A stretch of DNA of 64,000 nucleotides from Leucaena leucocephala (taxonomy: Eukaryota; Streptophyta; Magnoliopsida; Fabales; Fabaceae): NCBI GenBank assembly GCA_037074615.1, contig CM073535.1, positions 10,145,001-10,209,000 on the forward strand, written 5' to 3'. The position numbers and the translations under genes were made by a program. Positions 38,268 through 50,050 of the stretch are shown here, piece after piece; position 1 is the first letter of the stretch; every line of letters begins with the position of its first letter. Under the pieces are notes generated by a model. It searched no databases. It was not told where the DNA came from and saw only the letters and a program-made list of their open reading frames with translations.

Positions 38268-41200
38268 CTAGGTACAATCATTAATTTGACTAATTCCCAT
38301 TGACCTAACATGACGCTCATGCTTTGCCTGCACAAGCGGCTTTGTTAGAGGATCAGCAACATTATCTTCTCCTACTACTTTACATATTTTTATATCATCT
38401 CTATCGTTGATTTCTCTTATGAGATGAAATCGCCTGAGTATATGCTTAGTCCTTTGATGTGACCTAGGCTCTTTGGCCTGTGCAATAGCACCGCTATTGT
38501 CACAGAGCAAAGTTATTGGATCTGAGATGGTAGGTATCACCCCTAGTTCTGTGATGAACTTCCTGATCTAAACGGCTTCCTTAGCTGCATCAGATGCTGC
38601 TATATACTCAGCTTCCATTGCAGAATCTGCTACAGTGCCCTGCTTAGAGCTCTTCCAGCTTACTGCTCCATTATTGAGGAGGAATATGTATCCAGACTGT
38701 AATTTTTGGTCGTCCTGGTCAGTTTGGAAACTCGCATCTGTGTAACCAGTTACACAGAGCTCATCATCCAATCCACCATAGACCAATAATAAGTCCTTAG
38801 TCCTTCTTAAGTACTTAAGGATATTATTGACAGCAGTCCAATGGCCCTCACCAGGGTCCTGTTGGTATCTGCTAGTCATACTTAAGGCAAACGAGACATC
38901 CGGTCGAGTACATAACATGGCGTACATGATAGATCCTATGGCCGAGGCATATGGAACCTTACTCATGCGACCTCGCTGATCAGATGTACTAGGACACAGA
39001 TCTTTGCTGAGGTGAGTACCATAAGACATGGGTATGAAACCCCTCTTTGATTCGTGCATACTGAACCTATGCAGTATTTTGTCTATGTATGTACTCTGAC
39101 TGAGTCTTAGAAGTCTTTTAGATCTATCTCTATAGATCCTGATTCCTAGGATGTAGGTGGATTCACCCAAGTCTTTCATCGAGAAAGACTTTCCTAACCA
39201 AGACTTGACAATCTGCAAAGTAGGAATGTCATTCCCAATAAGTAGGATGTCATCGACATAGAGTACCAAAAATACAACTGTGCTCCTACTAACCTTCTTG
39301 TACACACAAGGTTCATCAATGTTTTGAAGAAATCCAAACTCTTTGATTACTTCATCAAAACGATGATTCCAACTCCGAGAGGCTTGCTTGAGTCCATAAA
39401 TGGACTTTTGAAGCTTGCACACTTTACCAGAGTCCTCGGAACGCACAAACCCTTCAGGTTGTGTCATGTACACATCCTCAAGGAGCTTTCCATTAAGGAA
39501 GGCTATCTTGACGTCCATCTGCCATATTTCATAGTCATAATATGCTGCAATAGCAAAGAGGATTCTGATTGATTTGGCCATTACTACTGGGGAAAAGGTC
39601 TCATCATAGTCCACACCATGAGTTTGAGTAAAACCTTTTGCAACCAGTCGTGCCTTGAAGACATTTACATTGCCATCCATGTCAGTTTTCTCTTTGAAAA
39701 CCCACTTACACCCGACAGTTTTTACAGCTTCAGGCGGGTCGACCAAGGTCCAAACCTGATTGTCGTACATGGATTGCATCTCAGACTTCATGGCACTGAG
39801 CCATTTTTCGGAGTTTGGTCCCACTATAGCTTCTCGATAGGTAGTCGGCTCATTATGCTCAATGAGCAACACATCACGACTATCAGAAATCAGAAATCCA
39901 TATCTCTGAGGCTGAAGTCGTATCCTATTAGATTTACGTGGACCTTGCGTGACTTGAGGAGTCTCAATAACTTGTTGTGAGTCTTCTCTATTTTCCATCT
40001 GCAGTTCTGTGGTGTCTTGTAGCTCTCGAACTTCTTCGAGTTGTACCTTACTCCCACTGGTTCTTTTAGAGATAAATTCTCGTTCAAGAAAGATACCATT
40101 TCTGACAACAAATACTTTGTTATCAGCAGGGTTGTAGACGTAATATCCCTTGGTTTCCTTAGGATATCCCACAAAAAGGCATTTTGAGGATTTGGGCGCT
40201 AATTTGTCTGAGGCTAGTTGCTTAACATAGACCTCGCATCCCCAAATCTTGAGGAAAGATAAACTAGGCGTCCTCCCAGTCCATATCTCATACGGAGTCT
40301 TTTCGATTACCTTAGATGGAACACGATTGAGTGTGAACGCAGCTGTCTCTAGGGCATGGCCCCAAAAGGAGGGCGGAAGATCTGTTAGACTCATCATGGA
40401 TTGAACCATATCTAATAGTGTTCGATTCCTCCGTTCATAAACGCCATTCCATTATGGTGTCCCTGGAGGAGTCAATTGTGAGAGTATCCCACAACTCCTA
40501 AGATGATCTATGAACTCTTGGCTCAAATATTCACCACCCCGATCAGATCGAAGGGCTTTAATTGTTTTGCCAAGCTGGTTTTGTACTTCATTTTGAAATA
40601 TTTTCAACTTTTCAAAAGATTCAGATTTATGTTTCATCAGATAGATGTACCAATATATGCTGAAATCATCTATAAATGTTATGAAGTACGAATAACCTCC
40701 TCTGGCATTTGTGTTCATCGGTCCACACACATCTGTATGTATGAGGCCCAATAAATCAGTGGCCCTCTCACTGTGCCCAGTGAAAGGTGACTTTGTCATC
40801 TTTCCTAACAAGCAAGACTCGCAAGTGTCATATGATTCAAAATCAAATGAGTTTAGAAATCCATCTTGATGGAGTTTGAAAATGCGTTTCTCATTTATGT
40901 GGCCCAGACGACAGTGCCAGAGGTATGTGGGATTCAAATCGTTTGGTTTGACCCTTTTGGCGGTTATGTTATAGATATTTCCATGATTGGGTTGTTCCAA
41001 ATTTAATATGTAATGATCAACATGCAAATCACCATGAGCATAGAAAACATCATTACGATAAATAGAACATCTACTATTACTAGCAATGGAAGTGAAACCT
41101 TCCTTATCCAAATAAGAAAGTGAAATAATGTTACTACTTAAAGCAGGAACATAATAGCAATTGTTCAAAACTAACAAAAGCCCAGTGGGCAGAACTAATT

Positions 41201-42251
41201 CATAAGTGCCTACAGCTAACGCAACAACCCTTGCTCTGTTTCCAACTCGTAGGTCAACCTGGCCCTTTTTCAGCTTCCTACTGTCCTTTAGTCCCTGCAC
41301 ATTTGTACAAATGTGAGAACCACATGCAGTATCTAATACCCATGATGTGGAAGTAGAAAGATGAATGTCTATAACATAAATACCTGAAGCGATAGCCCCG
41401 CTATCCTTCTTGTTCTTTTTCAGATCTTTGAGGTAGAGTTTGCAATTCCTCTTCCAATGACCCGGTTCATTGCAGAAGAAGCAGACTCCTTCCTTCAGAG
41501 GCTTTGCCTTCTTTGGTGCAGGCTTGGTTTCGGGCTTGCCTGACTCTTTGGTCTTACCTGATGAGCCATGACCCTTCCCCTTGCCTTTGCCTTTCTTTTT
41601 CATACCCTTTCCTTTCTGAACTATCAAAACACTACTGGGTTTCTTCTTAAGACTCGGCTCAGCAGTTTTAAGCATCCCATGCAGTTCAGAAATAGATTTC
41701 TCCATGTTGTTCATGTTGTAGTTCATGACAAACTGGTCATAACTTTCCGGGAGTGAGTTCAAGATCAAATCCGTAGCTAACTCCTGGCTCATGGGAAATC
41801 CAAGCCTTTCAAGGTGATCAATGTACCCTTTCATCTTTAAGACATGAGTACTAACTGATGCACCTTCAGCCATCTTGCAGGAATATAAGGCCTTAGTGGT
41901 CTCATACCTCTCTTACCTTGCCTGTTGCTGGAACATTTCCTTGAGATGCACAATCATCTCATAAGCCTCCATGTGTTCGAGATCTCTCTGGAGCTCTGGA
42001 ACCATGGTGGCTAGCATTAAGCATCCCACATCGACAGAGTCTTCCTTATGCTTCGTGTAAGCATCTCTCTGAGCTCTAGGAGCATTGGCGGCTGGCTCCT
42101 CAGGAATGGGTTGATCTAGGACATGCGCCTTTCTTTCCTGCTTGAGAACAATTCTCAAGTTCCTAAACCAGTCAAGAAAGTTTGTCCCATTGAGTTTGTC
42201 CTTCTCAAGGACAGATCGCAGCGATAATGTAGCAGTATTACTAGTCGTCAT
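38268..42251 (-). pseudogene. Copia gag-pol polyprotein, three in-frame stops
   Basis: The frame has 1327 codons without any frameshift. Seen in order (residue numbers from the first ATG): gag core from 1; zinc knuckle CFFCNEPGHWKRNC 257-270; protease WVLDTACGS with Asp 307; GAG-pre-integrase zinc region before 500; integrase catalytic Asp 507 (HTDVCGP), Asp 529 (FIDDFS) and Glu 574 (DRGGEY); reverse transcriptase with YVDD 998-1001; RNase H with Asp 1172 (YTDAS) and MEAEY. In-frame stops lie at 41913-41915 (TAA, end of gag core), 40452-40454 (TAA, after integrase Glu) and 38568-38570 (TAG, RNase H). The last two fit C-to-T changes from a Gln and a Trp codon. All catalytic residues listed are kept. 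The polyprotein would normally be cleaved by its own protease in cytoplasmic particles. Confidence 0.93.
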
Positions 42252-43396
42252 GATTCTACAATTAAAATATGCAATTCAATTAGCAATCTCCCACTAAATA
42301 AACAACCTCAATGCAATAGTTAGTGGGCTAAGATCCATATTTGGCTCAAACTTAAGTCCGCTTTGGCAGGACGCTTAAATTAAGTTATTTAGGTAGGTAA
42401 CACCTTTACCAATTACATCAAATATAACTCTTAGATGTTTATGGGATTCTATCATCATATGATCTGTCATGTTTTTAATCCCATCTAATGCCTTGAGACC
42501 CAAAACCGTTTTTTTAATCTCAATTAAGTCAAACAATAATAAACATGTGAGAGTAGCACCATTACTCTTGCTTATCTCCCCAAGATAACTCAAAAGCACC
42601 CACTTTGGTAGAGTCCACAATTGAGCGATCAAGGTTTTGACAAGTGTTCATAAATTGACAGCATTATGACTTAAGATTTCTTTTAGAGGGCCTAATTTAA
42701 CTGTCTGGTTTATAAAACACATGTTTCTCAGTTTGTATCTCATACAAGTAATATGCATGCGCTGATATAATCATAATATGCATAATCTAAACGTGATACA
42801 ATATGGCTCACCTATCCTAAGTCCCCTCAAGCCAATGAGAGGAGCTCTCTAGTAAGAAAAGAGAAATTACATATAGAAACCTCTTTTAACATTCGAGGGG
42901 AGTGAGATGAGAGGAGAAGGTACATTGAGAGTATATATAGGAAGGCACGACACGCAGGCCATATTTAAAAATTACAACACTTGCAATCTAGAGCCATATT
43001 GTTCACCATACCCAAACATTCAAGAATCAATATTCAGATCTAATCGAAGGGCAATTAATGTTTCAAATCTAAAACATTCACAAAGTAACATATGTTACGG
43101 TTATGTTGCGCTACGAACAGGTAGCTACGGCGGTCCCGCTATAAATAAACATGAATCTGAATTCGGTTTTCACAAATAATCACAAATTAGAATTCGGTTT
43201 TCTTAGACCCCATCTATGCGAATTGATCAAATCAAAAAGCATCACCACCGATTTCATTTCCTTTTAGATTCCTTTTATGTCATACACAACACGGATTCCA
43301 TATATGTCACACATACAACGCTTATTATATGATCGGCTACTACTAACATATATCATATAAATCAACAATCAAGTCTAACTTAAACACAAAACGGCA
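42252..43396 (-). other. Untranslated leader of the copia element
   Basis: About 1.15 kb between the primer site and the gag start. I see no frame of note in it; short ORFs up to 90 codons on either strand have no motif. The packaging signal is expected here but cannot be seen from sequence alone. Confidence 0.7.
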
Positions 43397-43410
43397 TGGC
43401 TCTGATACCA
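43397..43410 (-). other. tRNA-iMet primer-binding site of the copia element
   Basis: Minus-strand TGGTATCAGAGCCA is a perfect match to the plant initiator-Met primer site, one base inside the LTR end. Confidence 0.95.
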
Positions 43411-43411
43411 C

Positions 43412-45461
43412 TGTGAGGAATTGAAAGACACGCAGCGGAAAATATCTTAAAAATTTTTCATTCCTTGCCAGGATCTACCGTATGTGTTTAAGACAAGTGG
43501 GAAGAAGCATTGCCCTCAGTGTGTCTCAGCGACTTCCATAGCTTTCGGTCACGACGTTCACAGCTTCTCTCTACAGCTCGTGCTCCCTTTCTGATTACAA
43601 GATGTCGACGACTCAGGTAGGCTTCCTCTACTGGTATCCACACGAACAGCTTTTCAACCACGAACGACATGCTAGCGTCTCTTGTCCCTCCAGGGCTTTC
43701 TCAAGAGTTCGTCCTCTCCGTCTCTATTTCGGCAGTTTCTTATCTGCAAACCTTTTACAGAGTCCCCTTCGACCTTTCTGTGTTCTATGTGTGTGTCTGT
43801 TCCAAAACGTAGCTCCTAATATTAGATATATAGGATGCTCTGCGTTTTCCCTAACCGAAAAGGATTTTAGGAGTTAATCTTATATTAATTCTGAAAATAA
43901 TACAATATCATATATTGTATAATTTTATAAGAAACTAATTAAATAAATAATATTAAATCCGTCCCACATATTTAATTACCTATTTATTTAACTTTAAATA
44001 AAGATGAGACTGAACTATATTTGATTTATTCTCATAAAACAAATTTGAGATATCCTATCAATTTGAATTTCAAATTCAAACATAATAGGGATTTAATTTA
44101 TCCTTAAAATTAAATCTTATAAATATCTCTTATATGAGATATCCTATCAATTTGAATTTTGAATTCAAACGTGATAGAGATTTAATTTATCCTTATAAAT
44201 TAAATCTTATAAATATCTCTTATATGAGATATCCTATCAATTTGAATTTCGAATTCAAACGTGATAGAGATTTAATTTATCCTTATAAATTAAATCTTAT
44301 AAATATCTCTTATATGAGATATCCTATCAATTTGAATTTCGAATTCAAACGTGATAGAGATTTAATTTATCCTTATAAATTAAATCTTATAAATATCTCT
44401 TATATGAGATATCCTATCAATTTGAATTTCGAATTCAAACGTGATAGGGATTTAATTTATCCTTATAAATTAAATCTCATATATCTCATATATATAATAT
44501 ATATATATATACGAATTTATATATATACGAATATAAATATAAATAAATATATATACATTCACCTGGATCATTCATTGAATCTGGACATGTCTTAGATTCA
44601 ATGAATCTGGACATCATAGCTCGTGTTGGGCTATTTTGTGTGCGACCCTGTAGGCCCATATGAAGTTGGCAGTGGGCCATTTGCTATACTAGCCCACAAG
44701 TCGCAAGCGGTCTCTAGCAAGACATAACGACTACCCAAATCATATGAGGATCGATAAACGATGTAACCTTTTATACAACCATATCATGTCCCTTCTGTCA
44801 CGCGATATTTTGGTCATGGATGAGGCATGGATGATGTCATCCTCCTATTCCCGACTGTTACTTTCTCGATCCCTGAGTAGTCTGACTATAAAAATGGAAC
44901 TACCTTTCCATTACAGTATGGCCATACATTTCTTAGACTCACTCATCGAGGGGCCCAGTAATATCTCTCCACGAATATGAGGGACAAATTCCATCTTGAC
45001 TATTCACATTCCTCCGCATGAAAAACCACTAAGCCCGAACATAGTCTTTATGATCACTCGGTCAAAAGTGACTTTTGACTAGGTCAAAGCTGAGCGTTTT
45101 GTCATGTAGGAATCCATGATGATCTCAGGTCAAAGGGCATATTGACATGGTTTGTATATGAGAGAAGCTTATGACGTTACCCATGCAGTTCTCTCATAGC
45201 GGGTCGGTCCAACACCCTGTACTCTTACATGTGCTTATGACTTTGATTTATATCTCTATATATTTTCAAAGTCATACTGGTCTTATTTCATCTGTGCTCC
45301 CACATAGATGATCGACCAGGGACATTTAGGATAATATCATGAATTATCCAAGGATGGTCATCATAGTAAACATGCAAATAATATGATAACTCAATTAATA
45401 AATTCATAAATCAATAATGTTCATAAGACAATGATTGGCCCCTAGGGCATGATTTCCAACA
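43412..45461 (-). mobile_element. 5' LTR of the copia element
   Basis: 2050 bp, plus-strand ends TGTGAGGAATT and TTTCCAACA. It has one 90-bp unit more than the 3' LTR. The large difference in length with few substitutions points to slippage or template jumping in the repeat, not to age. Confidence 0.95.
44040..44480. repeat. Tandem 90-bp repeat in the 5' LTR, about five units
   Basis: Unit starts at 44134, 44224, 44314 and 44404 follow one diverged unit. Each unit carries three inverted repeats in a row: ATATCTC/GAGATAT arms, TTTGAATTTCGAATTCAAA, and GATTTAATTTAT / ATAAATTAAATC with a 4-base loop. Because 90 is divisible by three, the array gives a long open frame on the plus strand (44134-44595) that is not a gene. 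Confidence 0.92.
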
Positions 45462-45466
45462 TATTT
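45462..45466. repeat. Target site duplication, right copy (TATTT)
   Basis: Second TATTT; the internal domain of copy B resumes here. Confidence 0.9.
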
Positions 45467-45708
45467 ATCATTCCTACTACAGCATTGACAAACTGTAGAT
45501 AAACTGACTGCTCTTGATCTCTACTTTTGTCCATCCCTTTACCTAGACTAAGTAATTCACTCTCCACAACTTTCTTGAGGCTAATATGATTAACATTATC
45601 TATTTCTAACAATAAAGCCTGGGGTTGACTAGGACCAGGAATATCACACTGATTTTTCTATATAAAGTCACATATTCCTGGACTTTAGGAATGGACAGGA
45701 ACTGTCAT
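45467..45708 (-). pseudogene. Copy B form of the small hypothetical frame, interrupted
   Basis: Reads in the same frame as the 101-codon frame of copy A (18928-19233), from MTVPVHS through ICDFI, DQEQSVYLQF to VVGMI, with two in-frame stops in the first 20 codons. The copia insertion cuts its last part, which continues at about 36304-36250. Function unknown. Confidence 0.35.
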
Positions 45709-46304
45709 AAACTCCGACTGGATATCTGAATTAGGGGATTATGATATATTACTTATAACAATTCTATCCTCAAACTCTAGTGGAGGAGGAATAATATATC
45801 GTCTGTCCATAATTCAGTACCAGTACTCAGCTTTCTCAGCCATAATTTGTCCTCTCATTATAGGAATAAAGCTTACATCAGGGTTAGAGGGCACTCCAAC
45901 AAACTCATACGATGTAGAGTCACTAGACTGACATCATCTGGTGCATACACGACTTTAGGATGAATCTTTACATGACATTGAGACTATAGGTTTGAGTCTA
46001 CAAAAACATCTATGGAATATTCTACTGTAGACTTTCCTGACTGATCACCTATACTCTCATCTGAACTCTTTTCATTGTCTGAAGGATAATCAAAGTCTAG
46101 ATGTACATCATCTTCATATATCATTACTAGCTGGGGTATCCCTTATTAACTAAAGCCTCTGACTTAACTTTATGAAATCTTATATATATTATTGCAATAT
46201 TTTCTTAATTAAGTAATGCTAACATCCCAATAAATACCCTAACTTAACAAAGTACCTACTATTTAGAGTTAGGTTCTGGGAATTATCCTACATCATGCAA
46301 GAAA
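45709..46304 (-). other. Non-coding internal domain of copy B, 5' part
   Basis: Matches copy A 19234-19812. No gene seen. Confidence 0.55.
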
Positions 46305-46307
46305 CTT

Positions 46308-46322
46308 TTGCTCTGCTATCAA
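46308..46322 (-). other. Decayed primer-binding site of copy B
   Basis: Minus strand shows TTTTGATAGCAGAGC after the LTR end GGATGTTATA: the iMet primer site with changes in its middle. Confidence 0.65.
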
Positions 46323-46921
46323 AATATAACATCCTTACTTTTATATGTCTTAAGGACCATTCAGTAGCATTTGGAACTACTTACAAGACCTTGGAAGTCC
46401 ATTAGCCAAATTTGGAATTTTACTCTTTCTCAGTTTACTGTTCATATGGTATTCCAGATTACGCAATGAACTTTGAAAAATCATAATTAATCCTAGAAAG
46501 ATAGAAATGAAGTGGTTCAATAAGTTACATGAAGATAACATCTTGAAATTTAAGGGAAAAATAATTTCCATACCAAATAACTCATCAATTAATATAGGTT
46601 ATTCGCCAAAGATTATTGTTCATTTGGTCAAAAATTCTAGAAACAGATTTTGGTCCCTTACTTTGGAAAAATAGTTCTCTGTGTACAGACATCCAAATAA
46701 GGCATTATTGGTGTCAAAACGAAGCTTGACATGTCAACTAAATGTCTGTAAAAGTTCCTACATTGATTCCATCATTTACTATTTTTCATTATATCATGAC
46801 CTTCACCACTTATATTGGTCATACAACAACATCACACATAATAATTCTTCACATAACATATACACTATCCAATCCCTAGCTTTTCTTTATGCTTCATCAT
46901 CCTCTTTCATCATTCATAAAC

Positions 46922-46972
46922 CTGTGGGATTGGGATTACATGGAAAGGGATGAGATTTTTAGGGAAATCTCA
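46922..46972 (-). promoter_or_regulatory. LTR hairpin with downstream AG|GT
   Basis: TGAGATTT (46951-46958), loop, AAATCTCA (46965-46972). AG at 46922-46923 on the minus strand ends 29 nt after the stem. Confidence 0.65.
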
Positions 46973-48074
46973 GTAGCAAACGGTACTAAAGAATGCATGC
47001 ATTAATGTAAATACTTATGTTTGCTTGTGAAAGTGTTAGGATTGTGTAATGTGCATGCTTCCATGTAACATATGCAAAACAATTGGCCAAAGTAATCATA
47101 AAAACAAAGATTCATACATAAGCACATATAGAACATAATGCAACAAAGCCATAGCATAATCAAGCATAACATTCAATGCATACAAGTTTAGGATAAGTTT
47201 ACTACCTCATATACTTGAGTATCTTCCACTTTATCTTGCTTCTTTCTTCTCACTTCTTTTGAATATGTGGCTGCCTCTTTTGGAGCATATCCATCAATTC
47301 CTAACATCACATAACCATTCATTCATCACAATCTAACTTCCTTGAGCATTAAACTCACTTTAACTAACATAACTTCCTCTTGAACATTAAGCTCACTCAA
47401 CTTTCCTTAATCTTAACTAATAGACTTGGCCTTTGAATCAATTGATGTCTTGAATTTACCTACACAATTTCATGTTTGAAATCTATTTATGATCTTAGAA
47501 TCATGAAATTCCAGCTCCTTCATGGCCTTCTGTACACAACTGAACATATGCACTTAATTCTTTCAAAAATTCTCATTTTGATTCCAATGCTTTCCATACT
47601 TGTTTCTCTACTTTATCCCACACAATTTTTCATTTTAAAACCATTGGAGACATCAAAATCATGAAATTCCAATCACTATTTATGTGAGTGAACAGTAATA
47701 GAGAAGAATTTCAAAAACTATAATCTTCAAATTTCAATGCTTCCAAGGTCCAAAACCTTTCCAACCCTACACAAAATCATCATATAAATTCAATGGAAGC
47801 ATTAAATAATTGAAATTCTATTTCCTTCCATCATGAAAAGTGCAGACCAAATAGATTCAACCATGGCAAAGTCAAGAATATTAACTTGATTCAACAACCA
47901 ACCACTTAACTAGCTTGTTTAAGCTTCAATCATAAATCTCTAACTTTAATTTCTTCTTTTCCCTTTCATCTAAGGTTTTTGGACAGAACAACACCTTAGA
48001 GAAAATACAACTTTCCCTCATGAAAATCCTAAATTCAAGCTCCTAAATCAAAGAAAAATAAGCTAGGATAGCTT

Positions 48075-48213
48075 ACTTACCTTTAATCTCTAGCTTGCTT
48101 GAACTTTGGTACCTTGAATCTTCTTTATCTTAGCTTGAGTTTCTATTTTGCAAGAGTTTTCCCAAGGTATCACAAGCTCACAGTTTTGGGCAGAATTTTT
48201 TGGGTATTAATAG
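48075..48213 (-). promoter_or_regulatory. LTR splice-donor-like site with a damaged TATA box
   Basis: AAGGTAAGT (48075-48083) lies about 130 bp from CTATTAATA (48205-48213), a TATA box with one changed base. The TGACATCATCC pair is at 48315-48334. Confidence 0.5.
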
Positions 48214-49505
48214 AAAAATTCATGGAAAATCAATGGCCAAGATTACTTTGTGCACTATTTGATCTAAAGGCCCACATTTAATCTTGGATTTAACTTTTTC
48301 AAAAAGAAGAATTATGACATCATCCATGACATCACAAGGGACAACTCATGGGGGTTATGTGGTGCATTTATAGAGGGAGAACCTTCTGGAAAAATTTTAG
48401 TCCAATTCGGTACCGGCACAGCCTGATTCCCCAAAAATCGAACTGCTTCATAAGTCTAATTTTTCTGAGATTTCATAATATAGTTTCTGACCTTAAATCT
48501 AGTATCAGGATCCTTCCTACCATTGACATTCTTGTACTAGCCACAACTTAATTGCAGATCCCTTGGAAAATGACTGAAATGCCCTTGGTGTTATTTCTTG
48601 CACTATATTTACCCTTAGTGTAAAATTGTCTTTTCACCCCTCTTTGTATTACTTTAGGGCCTATATGGGCTCTAACTAATCATATTTATACTATATCACA
48701 CATTTTTAGCTTGACCTAGATGACCACAATGCCCTATATCCTTCTTTATACATTCGGACCACACAGGGGCATTTTCGTAATTTCACAGTTTTTCTAGACA
48801 CTGGCCCCTTCTGCTGATGGGCTGGTATCCTAGGTTTTGGGCTTTCCTTGGCATCATCATTGGCCTATATATAAGGTCATCTGATCTCATTCTATCCAGG
48901 CTTACATACCGATAAGTTCTATTATCGGGTGTTATCAAACTCCCGTTAAAATTCACTAATATAGGGACAACTTTTTATACAAAACTTCTTCTGGGGTTCT
49001 GTCAAATCCATGACATCTGACACTATAGGGCAGACTTTCCTGTAATTTTCCCACTTATATCTGAAGTCATAAGATCTGATAAAATTTTAGACAACTTTCA
49101 GACTATCAGATAAATATATGCTATCTAGAGCCATAATAAAATTTATGTATCATGCTAGATTAACCGGTGTAACTTCCTCTATTTACTGATAGAATGTGGG
49201 ATTGAAATACTTTCAGGCAGTTTTAACCCTTTTCCGGTTGATCTTTCTATAATTACAATTTTGCCCTTGAACTTTTTACTTAATTCTATTTAAGTCCCTT
49301 AACTTTTATAAATTACCACTTTTGGCCTAACTTTTGTTTCTACTTTCATTTTTGGCCTTCAACCCTTTCTAATTTTTGCTTAGGTCCCTTTCTTCCTTCA
49401 AGACTCATTTAACCTCTATTTTTTCTTATGATCATTGTCATAATCCTTTCCAAACCTCTTTCCACTATTAGTATTATGCAGATAGGGAAAAATTAGGATA
49501 TGACA

Positions 49506-49510
49506 ATATC
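49506..49510. repeat. Target site duplication, right copy (ATATC)
   Basis: Second copy of the duplication flanking copy B. Confidence 0.85.
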
Positions 49511-50050
49511 TATGTGATAACCCCTACAAGTTACGTCTGACGCCTAAATTATGTTCATAGATTGAATTTTGTAATAGTACTCTATACTTAAATGTATGAC
49601 TTTTTGGGATATTGATGACATAATTAGATTAAACTAGTTATCTTCTAATAATGTATCACTAGTATTTAAAAAGAAGACTTTAGTCCTTTGTCTAAGAGGA
49701 ATGGTGTCAAGTTCAGAAGTTAGACTAAATTTTAGGCCCAATCAGATAAATGCTTACAAAAAAGATGTCAAGGGTATATGGTTTTCTTTTTTGTTCAAGT
49801 AGAAGTAGAAGAAGGGATAGAAAATATTCTAGTGGTCAAGGAGTTTCCCAAAGTTTTTTGAAAGGAAATTCAAGGATTACTTCTTGAACGGGAAGTGGAG
49901 TTTACAATCGATATTGTACTTGGAAAAGGCCCAGTATCTAAAGCCCCATATCATATGGCCCCTAATGAGATGATTAAATTAAAGAAGTAGATTGATGAGC
50001 TTTTAGAAAAGGGTTTCATCTAACCCTGTGTTCTGCCATGGGGTGCTCCA
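49511..50050 (+). pseudogene. Gypsy protease end and reverse transcriptase start, pseudogene part
   Basis: The reading resumes with YVITPTSYV, the strand that follows the active site in chromovirus proteases. Further on it has the linker before RT and then VEFTIDIVLGKGPVSKAPYH, followed by a degenerate LLEKGFI and a PWGAP-like end. Stops are present. The RT palm and catalytic YVDD-type motif are missing because the frame is cut at about 50050. Confidence 0.8.

Larger units (their letters stand above)
36310..45461 (-). mobile_element. Complete Ty1/copia retrotransposon
   Basis: This 9152-bp minus-strand element has two near-identical LTRs (36310-38253 and 43412-45461), a perfect tRNA-iMet primer site, a polypurine tract and a single gag-pol frame in copia order: gag, protease, integrase, reverse transcriptase, RNase H. 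TATTT target copies flank it. It is the youngest insertion in the nest. The lineage may be Angela/Tork-like because of the long LTR and the LEKDKLNGTNFLDW gag start, but this is only a guess. Three stop codons make it non-autonomous as it stands. It splits the small conserved frame of copy B. Confidence 0.95.
27114..49505 (-). mobile_element. LARD-like non-autonomous gypsy-type element, copy B, with two nested insertions
   Basis: Minus-strand order: 5' LTR 46325-49505, decayed primer site, internal domain, polypurine tract, 3' LTR 27114-30208. The element is flanked by ATATC. Leaving out the copia element and the solo copia LTR, with their target duplications, it is about 11.3 kb, with about 5.1 kb of internal DNA. 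That DNA matches copy A and has no gag or pol. The two LTRs differ at roughly one site in ten over the stretch I compared by eye, so the insertion is old. It entered a protease gene that was already part of a retroelement. Confidence 0.75.
46325..49505 (-). mobile_element. 5' LTR of copy B
   Basis: 3181 bp; minus-strand start TGTCATATCC and end GGATGTTATA. Hairpin, donor-like site and tandem TGACATCATCC are kept, but the TATA box is changed. Confidence 0.82.
22413..50050 (+). pseudogene. Gypsy gag-pol pseudogene, split by two nested insertions
   Basis: This is the oldest host element of the nest; its parts are 22413-22875, 26254-27113 and 49511-50050. The first part codes the start of gag and includes IQQWMSRFYKHNP and MTIYQLEK. 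The second continues gag (KDAERWWKNTE, ITWEVFLTSFNEKY, FLVLRQGEKEPFDKYL), then a zinc knuckle CYTCKKLGHFSKEYPE with its last Cys lost, then the protease site LAMFDSGASHSFV. The third has the end of protease and the start of reverse transcriptase (VSKAPYHMAPNEM). This order and these motifs are typical of chromoviruses. Stops and frameshifts occur in every part. The frame is cut in the first RT motif at about 50050. No product is expected. Confidence 0.85.

Noticed and set aside
39324..39980. Plus-strand frames of 82 and 120 codons opposite copia pol
   Set aside because: They are shadows of the gag-pol frame on the other strand.
44134..44595. 153-codon open frame with a 30-residue repeat (also 33184-33519 and 37108-37338)
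   Set aside because: It is the 90-bp LTR tandem repeat, open only because 90 is a multiple of three, and it runs antisense to the copia element.
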